NCBI RefSeq assembly: GCF_018139565.1
Contig: NZ_JAGSPK010000001.1
Coordinates: 891,401-955,400, forward strand
Direction: 5' to 3'
Length of the DNA: 64,000 bases
Source of the DNA: Cognatundibacterium rivi
GTDB lineage: Bacteria; Pseudomonadota; Gammaproteobacteria; Burkholderiales; Burkholderiaceae_D
The translations under genes and the position numbers were made by a program. The stretch's first letter is position 1; the number at the start of each line of letters is the position of its first letter. Shown here in pieces: positions 55,696 to 64,000 of the stretch. The notes beneath the pieces are model-generated. The model made no database searches. It was not told the origin of the DNA and saw only the letters and a list, made by a program, of their open reading frames with translations.

Positions 55696-58148
55696 AACAG
55701 AAAACGCATTTCAAACGCATCTCATGTCTGGCAACGCTGGCGCTGTTGATGCAGTTCTGTGCGGGTAATCTCGCTGCGCAAAATGCCAGCCGCAGCATAC
55801 AGCGCGTTTCTGTCCAGCCTGCTTATCTCGAAGTGGTAACGAATGATGGCCGCTATATATTTAAGCCGTATACAAAAAATATTATCGAGACGAGTTTTAT
55901 TCCGGCAGGCGAACATGTGCAGCAAGCCTCGCATGCCGTGGTGTTGAGACCGGAAAAAATCAAAGCACAGCTTCACAGCGATAAGCAGCATCTCAGCTAT
56001 GTCGCAGGCAACATGACGGTTCATATCAATCGTGTGCTATTCCAAATCAGTTATACCTATAAAGATAAAGCCCTGATTGCAGAGGATCAGGGTTATCAGC
56101 GATCGGCACAGGGGCGAAGCCTGGGCTTCCGGCTGGATCAGGATGAAGCCTTATATGGCGCTGGTGCCCGTGCCCTTGGTATGAACCGGCGTGGCTATCG
56201 CTTGCCTTTGTATAACAAGGCGCATTACGGTTACGAAGAACATTCCGAGCAAATGAATTTTTCTATGCCTCTGGTTTTTTCTTCCAAAATGTACGGCATA
56301 CATTTCGATAATCCGACGACAGGGTTTCTCGATCTCGACAGCAAAAAAAATAATGTGCTCGCCTATGAAAGCCTGAGCGGACGTCAGACTTATCAACTGA
56401 TTGCGGGTGACAGCTGGGAAGATATTATTTCTGCGTACACGCAACTGACAGGACGGCAGCCATTGCCACCACGTTGGGCCTTCGGTAATTTCGCCAGCCG
56501 CTTTGGTTATCATTCAGAATCCGAGGCGCGTTCTGTGCTGGCGAAATATCAGGAAGAGCAGATTCCTGTGGATGCGATTATTTTCGACCTGTACTGGTTC
56601 GGAAAAGACATCAAAGGCACGATGGGAAATCTGGCTTTTGACAAAGATCATTTTCCGCAACCTCAAAAAATGATTGCCGACTTTGCGCAGCAGGGCGTCA
56701 AAACCATACTGATTACCGAACCATTTATCCTGACCAGCTCGGCCAGATGGAAAGAAGCTGTGGCAGAAAATATTCTGGCAAAAGATCAGCAAGGCCAGCC
56801 TTTTACCTATGATTTTTATTTCGGTCACACCGGCCTGATTGATCTGTTCGATGCGCATGCACAACAATGGTTCTGGAATATCTACAAGAATCTGAAAGCG
56901 CAAGGCGTGGCCGGATGGTGGGGCGACCTGGGTGAGCCGGAAGTGCATCCAGCCGGTCTGCAGCATCAAACCGGATCGGCAGATCAGGTTCATAATATTT
57001 ACGGGCATCAATGGGCGAAACTGATTGCCGAAGGCTACCGCAAAGACTACCCGCAAGAGCGGCCTTTCATACTGATGCGCGCAGGTTATTCCGGCTCACA
57101 GCGTTTCGGTATGATTCCGTGGTCAGGTGACGTGAACCGGACCTGGGGTGGTTTGCGTTCACAACCTGAAATTGCACTGCAAATGGGTATGCAGGGAATG
57201 GCGTATATGCATTCCGATCTTGGTGGCTTTGCCGGCGCCAATCTGGACGATGAGCTCTATACACGCTGGTTGCAATATGGCGTATTTCAGCCGGTATTTC
57301 GTCCGCATGCACAGGAAGAAGTCGCTTCAGAACCGGTGTTTCGTGAGCCTGCAACGCGGGCGCTTGCCAAGGCGGCTATCGAGTTACGTTACCGCCTGCT
57401 GCCATACAACTATACGCTGGCATTTGAGAATAACCAGCATGGCTGGCCGCTGATGCGCCCACTGTTTTTTGCCGAACCAATGAACCCGGCCTTAAGCGCG
57501 GCATCCGACAGTTATCTGTGGGGACATGATTTGCTGGTGCATCCGGTGCTGAAGGCAGGCCAGAAAAAAGCGGATATATATTTCCCCGCCAGCAGTAACT
57601 GGTTTGATTTTTATACAGGGCAGACTTATGCCGCAGGCAGCCGCCTGAGCGTCGATCTCGTGCGTGAACATATCCCGGTTTTTGTTCGCGGCGGTGCTTT
57701 CATTCCTATGGCAAAACCAGTGCAAAATACCGGGCAATATTCAACGCGGGCGTTTGACTTACATTACTACTATGATCCTGCGGTTGCGGCTTCTCAGGGG
57801 CAGTTATACGATGATGACGGCGTAACGGCCAAAGCCTTTGAACAAGGCGCATACACATTGATGAAGTTTCGCAGCGAGCACCGGCAACAGGAATTGGTGC
57901 TGACGCTGGATGCGGTGAATGGTGCAAATACGCGTAAAAATTTTAGTAAAACGCATGTCTCACAAGCTGCTGCCAGCGACAGACGTGTACAGGTAGTCAT
58001 TCACAATATCACCGCTGCACCGAAAAAAATTCTGCTGCAAAATCAGCCGGTGGCGTTTGCCTGGGATGCATCCAGCAGGCAAGTGACGCTGGATGTCGTA
58101 TGGAAGGCGGATACTACGGCGACATTAGTTGTGCAAATGAGGGATTGA
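55692..58148 (+). CDS. Exported GH31 alpha-glucosidase
   Basis: An 818-residue glycosidase with a signal peptide (MKQKTHFKRISCLATLALLMQFCAGNLAAQ). The GH31 nucleophile is Asp412 in GWWGDLGEPEVHP and the acid/base candidate is Asp480 in PWSGDVNRTWGG. An N-terminal galactose-mutarotase-like domain precedes the barrel, and beta domains (including a DUF5110-like end) follow it. It would release glucose from maltodextrins in the periplasm. It is translationally coupled to the amylase. Confidence 0.93.
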   Translation: MKQKTHFKRISCLATLALLMQFCAGNLAAQNASRSIQRVSVQPAYLEVVTNDGRYIFKPYTKNIIETSFIPAGEHVQQASHAVVLRPEKIKAQLHSDKQHLSYVAGNMTVHINRVLFQISYTYKDKALIAEDQGYQRSAQGRSLGFRLDQDEALYGAGARALGMNRRGYRLPLYNKAHYGYEEHSEQMNFSMPLVFSSKMYGIHFDNPTTGFLDLDSKKNNVLAYESLSGRQTYQLIAGDSWEDIISAYTQLTGRQPLPPRWAFGNFASRFGYHSESEARSVLAKYQEEQIPVDAIIFDLYWFGKDIKGTMGNLAFDKDHFPQPQKMIADFAQQGVKTILITEPFILTSSARWKEAVAENILAKDQQGQPFTYDFYFGHTGLIDLFDAHAQQWFWNIYKNLKAQGVAGWWGDLGEPEVHPAGLQHQTGSADQVHNIYGHQWAKLIAEGYRKDYPQERPFILMRAGYSGSQRFGMIPWSGDVNRTWGGLRSQPEIALQMGMQGMAYMHSDLGGFAGANLDDELYTRWLQYGVFQPVFRPHAQEEVASEPVFREPATRALAKAAIELRYRLLPYNYTLAFENNQHGWPLMRPLFFAEPMNPALSAASDSYLWGHDLLVHPVLKAGQKKADIYFPASSNWFDFYTGQTYAAGSRLSVDLVREHIPVFVRGGAFIPMAKPVQNTGQYSTRAFDLHYYYDPAVAASQGQLYDDDGVTAKAFEQGAYTLMKFRSEHRQQELVLTLDAVNGANTRKNFSKTHVSQAAASDRRVQVVIHNITAAPKKILLQNQPVAFAWDASSRQVTLDVVWKADTTATLVVQMRD

Positions 58149-58179
58149 GCGCGACAGAATATGCGGCAACCAGCAGGGG

Positions 58180-58212
58180 CTGTGGTAAATTGTATAGTTT
58201 TTCTCACCACAG
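58180..58212. repeat. Inverted repeat upstream of the glucokinase-HexR gene
   Basis: CTGTGGT (58180-58186) and ACCACAG (58206-58212) are a perfect 7-bp inverted repeat with a 19-base spacer, 64 bases before the start codon. It may be an operator for autoregulation or a weak hairpin. Confidence 0.4.
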
Positions 58213-58275
58213 ACAGCGAGACAAATATTGGATCATGATGTGATGAAATCCCGGAAATCAATTAAATAAAAAAAC

Positions 58276-60153
58276 ATGGCAGAACACACGTTGGCAGGAC
58301 AGGACACATACCCGGAACATCACGGTGCCGGTTTTTCTGGTGGTCCGCGTTTACTGGCAGATATCGGCGCGACCCATGCCCGCTTTACGCTGGAAACAGC
58401 ACCCGGAGTTTTTTCCGCGGTGCGTGTATTGAAATGTGATGATTACAGCGGCATTGTGCCTTTGATCCGCGCCTATCTGCATGATCATCAGGGCAATCGC
58501 ATTCAGCATGCGGCGTTTGCGATTGCCAATCCGGTGGATGGTGATGATGTACGCATGACGAACCGTGACTGGGCGTTTTCTATCGAAGCGGTACGGCGCG
58601 AATTTGGTTTGTACACCTTGCTGATCGTGAACGACTTTACGGCGCTCGCCATGTCCTTACCGGGCTTGCAGGCCAGTGATGTGATGCAGGTCGGTGGTGG
58701 TACTGCCGTCGAAAAATCTGTGATCGGTGTGCTCGGCCCGGGCACTGGTCTGGGGGTTTCCGGACTGATACCGACCTCTGACGGTTTCGTTACCCTCGGT
58801 TCGGAAGGTGGGCACGTCAACTTTGCACCGTGTGATGAACGTGAATATGCGATTTTGCAATTCGCCTGGAAAGAATGGCCGCACGTCTCGACTGAGCGCC
58901 TGATTTCTGGCCCCGGTTTAGAGCTGATTTATCGTGCGCTGGCGGCGCGGCATCAGCAGCAAGTGCGTGCTTTATCGGCGCAGGAAATTATGCATGCAGC
59001 CTTGCATGAAGCCGAGCCGCTCAGCCTCGAAACCTTGGAATGTTTTTGCGCGATGCTGGGAAGTTTTGCTGCGAATCTGGCGGTGACGCTGGGTGCTTTC
59101 GGCGGTATCTATATCGGCGGAGGCATCGTGCCACTCATGGGTGAACATTTTACCGCGTCGCCGTTTCGTAGTCGCTTCGAAGCGAAAGGGCGCTTTAGTA
59201 GCTATCTGGCGCAAATTCCAACGTATGTGATTACCACGCCGAATCCGGCGTTTTACGGTGTTTCCGCGATCTTGTCTGAGCATTTGCGCGGGCGCAGCGG
59301 CGACAGTTCTTTGCTGGACCGCATACAGCAGATACAGCTGGAACTGACTCCGGCAGAGCGTCGCGTTGCGGCGCTGATACTGGAGAATCCGCGTACCGTA
59401 TTGAATGAAGCAATTGCCGAAATATCGCGTCTGGCCGATGTCAGCCAGCCGACCGTGATACGTTTTTGCCGCTCGCTGGGCTTTACCGGGCTTGCTGATT
59501 TCAAGCTGAAATTTGCCAGCAGTCTGACCGGAACGATTCCTGTACGTCACAGTCAGGTCCGGCGCAATGACAGCACTCACGATCTGAGTGCCAAAGTAAT
59601 CGATAACACCGTGTCGGCGATTTTAAATTTTCGTGACCAGCTCGAAGTGCATGCGATTGATCAGGCGATTGCCTTATTACGCAAGGCAAACAAGGTCGAA
59701 TTTTATGCGATGGGCAATTCGCGTGCAGTCGCGCTGGATGGTCAGCACAAATTTTTCCGTTTCCGCATTCCGACCGCAAATTACGGCGATGCGCATTTGT
59801 TCACGATGGCGGCCGAATTACTCAATCCCGGTGATGTGGTGATTGTGGTGTCTAATTCCGGTAAGTTGCCAGAACTGCTGAATGCGGTGGACGTTGCATT
59901 GAATGCCGGTGCCGATGTGATTGCGATTGCACCGCATCAGTCGCCGCTAGCGAAAAAAGCCAGCGTCTGTCTGGCAGTGAATCACAGTGAAGATAACGCT
60001 ACTTTTTTATCGATGATTTCGCGCATATTGCAGTTATTGCTGATCGACATTCTGGCCGTCGGCTTATCGGTCGACGCGCCGCACAGCGCAGACTCGCGTG
60101 AGAAAGAAGCGACACGTCTGAGCCATCTGCTGATTTCACATCTGGACAGCTGA
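58276..60153 (+). CDS. Bifunctional glucokinase / RpiR-family (HexR) regulator
   Basis: A 625-residue fusion typical of Burkholderiales. Residues of about 20-335 are a glucokinase (LADIGATHARFTLE ATP site; VNDFTALAMSLP; LGPGTGLGVSGLIP; SEGGHVNFAP). Residues of about 350-625 are an RpiR/HexR repressor, with the helix-turn-helix LADVSQPTVIRFCRSLGFTG and a SIS sugar-phosphate domain (FYAMGNSRAVALDGQHKF, VSNSGKLPELLNAV). It phosphorylates glucose released in the locus and could sense a hexose phosphate or KDPG. It is an established fusion, not an assembly artefact. Confidence 0.95.
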   Translation: MAEHTLAGQDTYPEHHGAGFSGGPRLLADIGATHARFTLETAPGVFSAVRVLKCDDYSGIVPLIRAYLHDHQGNRIQHAAFAIANPVDGDDVRMTNRDWAFSIEAVRREFGLYTLLIVNDFTALAMSLPGLQASDVMQVGGGTAVEKSVIGVLGPGTGLGVSGLIPTSDGFVTLGSEGGHVNFAPCDEREYAILQFAWKEWPHVSTERLISGPGLELIYRALAARHQQQVRALSAQEIMHAALHEAEPLSLETLECFCAMLGSFAANLAVTLGAFGGIYIGGGIVPLMGEHFTASPFRSRFEAKGRFSSYLAQIPTYVITTPNPAFYGVSAILSEHLRGRSGDSSLLDRIQQIQLELTPAERRVAALILENPRTVLNEAIAEISRLADVSQPTVIRFCRSLGFTGLADFKLKFASSLTGTIPVRHSQVRRNDSTHDLSAKVIDNTVSAILNFRDQLEVHAIDQAIALLRKANKVEFYAMGNSRAVALDGQHKFFRFRIPTANYGDAHLFTMAAELLNPGDVVIVVSNSGKLPELLNAVDVALNAGADVIAIAPHQSPLAKKASVCLAVNHSEDNATFLSMISRILQLLLIDILAVGLSVDAPHSADSREKEATRLSHLLISHLDS

Positions 60154-60286
60154 TATCGCGCGCGCTGCGGCGCTTGTTTGCAGTGTAAGAATTTATTGCA
60201 CTGCTGCTCAGCAGCGACGTAAAAAAGTACAATGTTGGTTTAGCGTCGCCTGCAATCGCGCTTCCTTTGCTTTCTGATCGTACTTT

Positions 60287-61159
60287 ATGTCGCTGCTTCA
60301 ATCTCTCAAAAATTTCACAAATAAATTCAGCTCCGGCGCGCATGCAGCGGCCTCCGTCACGTCGCCAGTGCTGACGCCGCAGATGCAGAGCGATCCGCTG
60401 TTGACGGAAGTGCTCGCTGTGGCACTCAGCGATGCCGGAATTGCATTTGAACGCTTGCCGTCGTGCATACAACTGGCGGAAGGGCTGGCGCTGGCTGTGC
60501 AGCCGGTGACAACGAATGTGGTTGGTGAAGGGCGGGTTCGTACCTGCACCCGCATACACGCCTGGCATCCGCAGTATTTTCCGCAAGGGATCGCTGAATA
60601 TCAGCATGCGCTTGGTGCTGACGAGGCAGCTGCCATCGCGGAGGGCTTTGCGCAATGGATCAAAATGGATCTGGTCGTTTTGCTGGATGCGACGCGCGAT
60701 GTGCCACGTGATTGCACCGTGATAGAAATGAATGTGGCTAATGGTGCAGAAACTACTGAAGCATCTGAACATGCCGGATTGTCTCGGTTCCGTCAGGTGA
60801 TTTTAGGGCCGGTCGCGCATCTGGCGAGCAATCCGCCACCAAAGAATAAAGAAGCGCATCCGTTTTGCCCGTGTTGTTTGTTTACCGAGAGCATGGAGGC
60901 GTTTCACGATGTCTTGCAGACGGATCAGTTTCTGGGCGTGCGCCTGTTCGCGTCGCGTGATCAGCTCGGTGTGGCGGCTGCGGATTGTCGCGTCAACGGC
61001 GAGGATTTTCCGGCCGCATTGCCAGCGCTGACTGCTTATGTAGAAAAATGGCCGCAACGCGGACTGGAATTTCGCAAACAATATGTGGTGATCCGCACCG
61101 TGAGCCGGGTAGTGGATGCCAGCGCCGTTCCTGTGAATAGTGCTGATGTGAGCAACTGA
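60287..61159 (+). CDS. DUF6348-like family protein
   Basis: A 290-residue soluble protein, probably of the DUF6348 family (recalled, not searched). It has LLTEVLAVALSDAGIAFERLP and VGEGRVRTCTRIHAWHPQYFPQGIAEYQHALG in the first half. Mid-chain is a Cys-rich HPFCPCCLFTESMEAF (about 190-205), followed by VRLFASRDQLGVAAADCRVNGEDFPAALPAL. The CxxC could bind metal. No signal peptide or membrane helix. Function unknown. A small membrane-protein gene follows 43 bases later. Confidence 0.75.
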   Translation: MSLLQSLKNFTNKFSSGAHAAASVTSPVLTPQMQSDPLLTEVLAVALSDAGIAFERLPSCIQLAEGLALAVQPVTTNVVGEGRVRTCTRIHAWHPQYFPQGIAEYQHALGADEAAAIAEGFAQWIKMDLVVLLDATRDVPRDCTVIEMNVANGAETTEASEHAGLSRFRQVILGPVAHLASNPPPKNKEAHPFCPCCLFTESMEAFHDVLQTDQFLGVRLFASRDQLGVAAADCRVNGEDFPAALPALTAYVEKWPQRGLEFRKQYVVIRTVSRVVDASAVPVNSADVSN

Positions 61160-61202
61160 GTTCGTGCAAGAATAACGATGCCGATTGCGAAGGAAGATGA
61201 GA

Positions 61203-61619
61203 ATGAACGTATTGCTTAAACTGATCGCCTTGCTGATTGCGCTGGCGATGACGGCGGTGCTGGTGCTGGCGCCATCGGTGTTTGTCAGCTATGTGCTGCC
61301 ATTAGTGGATGTCTGGTTCTTTGCGCAATCAGAAGAGCATCAACGGCTGATCTTGCTCGGGGTGAAATGGGTTGCCCCCGCGATCGCTTTACTGTGTCTG
61401 TTATTTTTATTGATTGCACTGGCGCTCAAAACGATACGGCAGAAAGACCGCAACCAGCCGGAGTCTGCTGGTTTCACTCCACCTTCTGCTGCGAGCGCTG
61501 CTGATGTTGCTAATGCGGGTTCTGCGGATGTTGTTGCTGCTGACATTGCGCCCGGAGCTGCAAGCGATACGACGGCTGATACTACAACTGATACTGCCAC
61601 TGAAAAAGAGTCGCAGTAA
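61203..61619 (+). CDS. Small membrane protein of unknown function
   Basis: A 138-residue protein with two membrane helices (about 6-32 and 53-80) and a low-complexity cytoplasmic or periplasmic tail rich in Ala, Asp and Thr (ADVANAGSADVVAADIAPGAASDTTADT). The start ATG 61203 follows AGGAAG at the right distance; an ATG at 61197 touches that site. Not recognised as a named family. It is probably co-transcribed with the preceding DUF gene. Confidence 0.65.
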   Translation: MNVLLKLIALLIALAMTAVLVLAPSVFVSYVLPLVDVWFFAQSEEHQRLILLGVKWVAPAIALLCLLFLLIALALKTIRQKDRNQPESAGFTPPSAASAADVANAGSADVVAADIAPGAASDTTADTTTDTATEKESQ

Positions 61620-61653
61620 GATGTGCAACGGCAGCGGTTTTGCCCTGGATTTC

Positions 61654-61735
61654 ATATACTCCCCCCTGTTTTTATGAAAATACCCTTCATGTCCTTATGA
61701 AATAAATACATTTTAAGATACTGGGGGGAGTATAT
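61654..61735. repeat. Palindromic intergenic repeat, copy 2
   Basis: An 82-base element with ends ATATACTCCCCCCTG (61654-61668) and CTGGGGGGAGTATAT (61721-61735), a 13-bp perfect terminal inverted repeat. The right end reads TACT-GGGGGG-AGTA, matching the TACT-G6-AGTA pattern described for RcnR-type operators. It lies between the 3' ends of convergent genes, so it cannot be a simple promoter operator. Related to copy 1 at 38049-38131 in inverted orientation. Confidence 0.6.
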
Positions 61736-61782
61736 TTATTGCTCTACAGGCCAATCTGCAAGCAGTCAGCGGCAGAAAGCAA

Positions 61783-61810
61783 AAAAGGCAGGGAATCCCT
61801 GCCTTTTTTT
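61783..61810. terminator. Bidirectional terminator between convergent genes
   Basis: AAAAGGCAGGG / CCCTGCCTTTT with an AAT loop, A-run before and T-run after. It serves the gene ending at 61619 and the exbD operon ending at 61857. Confidence 0.9.
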
Positions 61811-61856
61811 ATGTACCGCGTTGCGACGGTATTTTGTGATTCCGTTTGCGGCTGAA

Positions 61857-62288
61857 TTACTTCAAGAACTGCTCATTGCCGACCATACCGATCTTGGTCA
61901 CACCAAGACGCTGAGCCGAGGCCATCACCGCCGCCACCGATTTGTACGGTACCACAGCATTCGGACGCAGATGCACTTCCGGTTGATTTGGCTGTGCCGC
62001 CACTTCACCCAGCTTCGCTTCGAGTTCGTTACGGCTCGCGACCGCCACACCGTTCCACAATACCGTACCGTCAAAGTCAACGTCGATATTGATCACCACC
62101 GGTGGTTCCGTTGGCTTACTCGGGGTGTTGGTCGGCATGTTCAGATTCACGGAGTGATTCTGAATCGGGATCGTGATGATGAGCATGATGATCAGCACCA
62201 ACATGACGTCGATCAACGGCGTCATGTTCATTTCTATCATCACTTCAGGATCGGCGGAGGAGCTGCCTGAGCCTATTTGCATTCCCAT
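61857..62288 (-). CDS. exbD: ExbD/TolR-family biopolymer transport protein, copy 2
   Basis: A 143-residue protein with one N-terminal membrane helix (about 20-42, MNMTPLIDVMLVLIIMLIITIPI, with the conserved proton-carrying Asp in PLIDVML) and a periplasmic domain. It works with ExbB and TonB to pass proton-motive energy to outer-membrane receptors. It starts at ATG 62288, 15 bases after the other exbD. Last gene of the operon. Confidence 0.93.
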   Translation of the reverse strand: MGMQIGSGSSSADPEVMIEMNMTPLIDVMLVLIIMLIITIPIQNHSVNLNMPTNTPSKPTEPPVVINIDVDFDGTVLWNGVAVASRNELEAKLGEVAAQPNQPEVHLRPNAVVPYKSVAAVMASAQRLGVTKIGMVGNEQFLK

Positions 62289-62303
62289 ATCTGGTCCTTT
62301 TCC

Positions 62304-62741
62304 TTAATTCCGTGGTGGCGGTTCGATCACGAACCCGACCTTGGTGATCCCGGCGCGCTGGGCGGTCAGGATGGTTTTGCCAACGAATTCGTAACGCACA
62401 TTCTGGTCGCCACGAATATGGACTTCCGGTTGCGGTACTTTGACGGCTTCAACTTTGAGTTTGTCAAACAAACCTTCGGTGCCGCCTGGCAGGGGTTTCA
62501 TGCCGCCATTCCAGTAGACGTCACCATCTTTACTGATCGATACGGTGATGTTTTCTGGTTTGGTTTTGTAAATCTGGTTGCGTTCTGCCGGGAGCTTGAG
62601 TTTGACCGTGTCAGTAATCACCGGGGTGGTGATGAGGAAGATGATCAATAAGACCAGCATGACGTCGACCAGCGGGGTGGTGTTGATGGTGCTGTTGACT
62701 TCGTCTTCGCCATCACCATCGTTGCCGATTGCCATTGCCAT
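62304..62741 (-). CDS. exbD: ExbD/TolR-family biopolymer transport protein, copy 1
   Basis: A 145-residue ExbD paralogue with a helix containing TTPLVDVMLVLLIIFLITTPV (conserved Asp) and a periplasmic domain differing from the next copy. ATG 62741 gives MAMAIGNDGDGED; the longer ORF start is not supported. The paired ExbDs may form a mixed complex, as in other tonB-exbB-exbD-exbD operons. It lies 96 bases after exbB. Confidence 0.93.
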   Translation of the reverse strand: MAMAIGNDGDGEDEVNSTINTTPLVDVMLVLLIIFLITTPVITDTVKLKLPAERNQIYKTKPENITVSISKDGDVYWNGGMKPLPGGTEGLFDKLKVEAVKVPQPEVHIRGDQNVRYEFVGKTILTAQRAGITKVGFVIEPPPRN

Positions 62742-62837
62742 AGTGTGTTCTCTTTCAGATTGCACGCCGGTGCACTGGGCAACCGGCGTTGTGACTTGAG
62801 TCGTTAGTGCCTGTGACTGTGTGTCTGGTGTGCCGTC

Positions 62838-63710
62838 TTATTTCTTGGCAACTTTGTTCATGCTGCCAGACAGAACGACGGAGTGCAGATCACCTGCGAA
62901 GGAGCGGACTTCTTCCATCGCGCTCTTGTTGCGGCGAACCAGGAAGTTGTAGCCCAGAACCGCTGGAACCGCAACGGCCAGACCAATCGCCGTCATGATC
63001 AGCGCTTCACCCACAGGACCGGCTACTTTGTCGATGGACGCCTGACCGGACATACCGATCGCTGTCAACGCATGGTAAATACCCCAGACTGTACCGAACA
63101 GACCAACGAATGGAGCAGTAGAACCAACGGTTGCCAGGAAGGCCAGACCATCTTGCAGACGGCTTTGTACTTTATCGACAGCGCGTTGGATAGACATGGA
63201 CACCCAGGTGTTCAGGTCGATTTGTTCCAGCAGGGCGCCTTCATGGTGTTCTGTGGCTTTGATACCAGAGTCAGCGATGAAGCGGAATGGGCTGCCTTCT
63301 TTGAGTGCAGCGGAACCAGCTTGTACGGAAGCAGCTTTCCAGAATTTGCCAGCTTCTTTGGCCTGACCAGAGAGTTTGACCTGGTCGATGATTTTAGTGA
63401 TCAGGATGTACCAGCTACCCATGGACATGATGACCATGATGATCAGTGTGCCTTTGGCAACGAAGTCACCTGTTTTCCAGAGTGCGTCTAAGCCGTATGG
63501 GTTTTCAATCACTTCTTTCGCAGGTGCAGCAGCGATGTCACCGGCAGGTGCGGCAGCAGGTGCAGCAGCGTCAGCCGCTGGTGCGGAAGCAGCAGGTGCT
63601 GCAGTGGAGGCAGCGGCGGAAGCTTCTTGTGCGGAAGCTGGAGCGACGGCAACAGCGGCAGTCAATGCCAGGAGAGCTGCAGCCAGAAATGCGGAGAAAC
63701 GGGTTTTCAT
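62838..63710 (-). CDS. exbB: ExbB/TolQ/MotA-family proton channel
   Basis: A 290-residue inner-membrane protein. It begins with a signal-like helix and an unusually long Ala/Pro-rich segment (about 25-62), then three membrane helices. The TolQ/ExbB core holds GDFVAKGTLIIMVIMSMGSWYIL, ATVGSTAPFVGLFGTVWGIYHALTAIG and GEALIMTAIGLAVAVPAVLGYNFLVRR. It forms the proton channel with ExbD. The ATG at 63710 lies upstream in the operon after tonB. Confidence 0.93.
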   Translation of the reverse strand: MKTRFSAFLAAALLALTAAVAVAPASAQEASAAASTAAPAASAPAADAAAPAAAPAGDIAAAPAKEVIENPYGLDALWKTGDFVAKGTLIIMVIMSMGSWYILITKIIDQVKLSGQAKEAGKFWKAASVQAGSAALKEGSPFRFIADSGIKATEHHEGALLEQIDLNTWVSMSIQRAVDKVQSRLQDGLAFLATVGSTAPFVGLFGTVWGIYHALTAIGMSGQASIDKVAGPVGEALIMTAIGLAVAVPAVLGYNFLVRRNKSAMEEVRSFAGDLHSVVLSGSMNKVAKK

Positions 63711-63902
63711 TATGGTGCTTCCTTTAATAACAAATATAGAAGGTTGGTATTGCTTACGACTGTTTTTGTTGTCACTTCGTTCAGGTTGTTTGTGTCCTGC
63801 ACGAGGGTGACGTTTTTAATTCATGCTGTTTTCTGGGTAAAGCAGGAAGTCAGGCACAGGGTGTTGCGTGTGTTGACTTCTTGCTTTTGCCTGACATCCG
63901 GA

Positions 63903-64000
63903 TTAATCCAGTTTCCACACGTACTGTACTTTCGTCCAGGTTGGTTGTGGTTTGCCATCGACGGTACCTGGTTTGTTTTTGCAGGAACCAGACAGCAATT
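63903..64000 (-). CDS. tonB: TonB-family energy transducer, C-terminal end (partial)
   Basis: The last 31 codons of a gene that continues beyond the window. On the minus strand they read ...LLSGSCKNKPGTVDGKPQPTWTKVQYVWKLD and stop at 63903-63905. The pattern P-G-x-V-D-G-K-P ... V-x-Y-V-W-x-L fits the last strands of a TonB C-terminal domain. The position directly upstream of exbB-exbD-exbD supports this. It is too short for certainty; a 192-base gap separates it from exbB. Confidence 0.65.
   Translation of the reverse strand, partial: LLSGSCKNKPGTVDGKPQPTWTKVQYVWKLD

Noticed and set aside
58276..60153. Glucokinase-regulator fusion as a novel architecture
   Set aside because: Glk-HexR fusions are well known in Burkholderiales, so this is a confirmed lineage marker rather than a novelty.

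Overview
The window looks like the chromosome of a Gram-negative betaproteobacterium of the order Burkholderiales, most likely of the Oxalobacteraceae (Undibacterium / Herminiimonas / Janthinobacterium type). This is inferred from gene order and protein style, not from a database search. The pointers are recA-recX-DUF2889-sucC-sucD, pgk-pyk-fba-purC-purE-purK-tsaC, miaB-phoH-ybeY-corC-lnt, and a glucokinase fused to an RpiR/HexR regulator. Most of the window is moderately GC. The two stretches at about 16-22.6 kb and 25-28.8 kb are visibly richer in A+T. I saw no rRNA, tRNA, CRISPR array, transposase or phage gene.

Layout. 0-9 kb: an SbtA-type bicarbonate permease divergent from a LysR regulator, a ProQ/FinO protein, pirin, a TMEM175 channel, a nucleotidyltransferase-like protein, then a chemosensory group (periplasmic sCache protein, methyl-accepting chemotaxis protein, periplasmic binding-like protein). 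9-14 kb: recA behind a clear LexA box, recX behind a terminator, a DUF2889 gene, and sucCD. 13.9-15.4 kb: a PP2C phosphatase and an FHA protein. 15.5-22.7 kb: a type IV pilin behind a near-consensus sigma-54 promoter, a TfpZ-type pilin accessory protein, an unknown 101-residue protein, an OGT-like TPR glycosyltransferase, a sugar aminotransferase and a PglL-type O-oligosaccharyltransferase. This reads as a pilin or protein glycosylation locus. moaC and a BepA-like M48 protease follow. 25-28.8 kb: a second glycan-type operon (WbqC, two tandem beta-propeller paralogues, GNAT acetyltransferase, methyltransferase).

29-49 kb is mainly housekeeping: a YheT hydrolase, an NTF2-like protein, a zinc-finger protein, AzlCD, glycolysis (pgk, pyk, fba), purine synthesis (purC, purE, purK), tsaC, a SemiSWEET, a flavin reductase, then miaB-phoH-ybeY-[Kir channel]-corC-lnt. 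49.6-60.2 kb is a maltodextrin/starch utilisation locus. It has a TonB-dependent receptor, an SLC45-type MFS transporter, an exported GH13 amylase, an exported GH31 alpha-glucosidase and the Glk-HexR fusion. Together these would take up glucans across the outer membrane, cut them in the periplasm, import the sugars and phosphorylate glucose. The right end has tonB (partial)-exbB-exbD-exbD on the minus strand, which could energise that receptor.

The items I would look at first are the sigma-54/pilin/OGT/PglL glycosylation locus, the second glycan operon with its paired propeller proteins, and two diverged copies of an 82-83 bp palindromic intergenic repeat (38.05 and 61.65 kb) whose ends resemble RcnR/CsoR-family operators.
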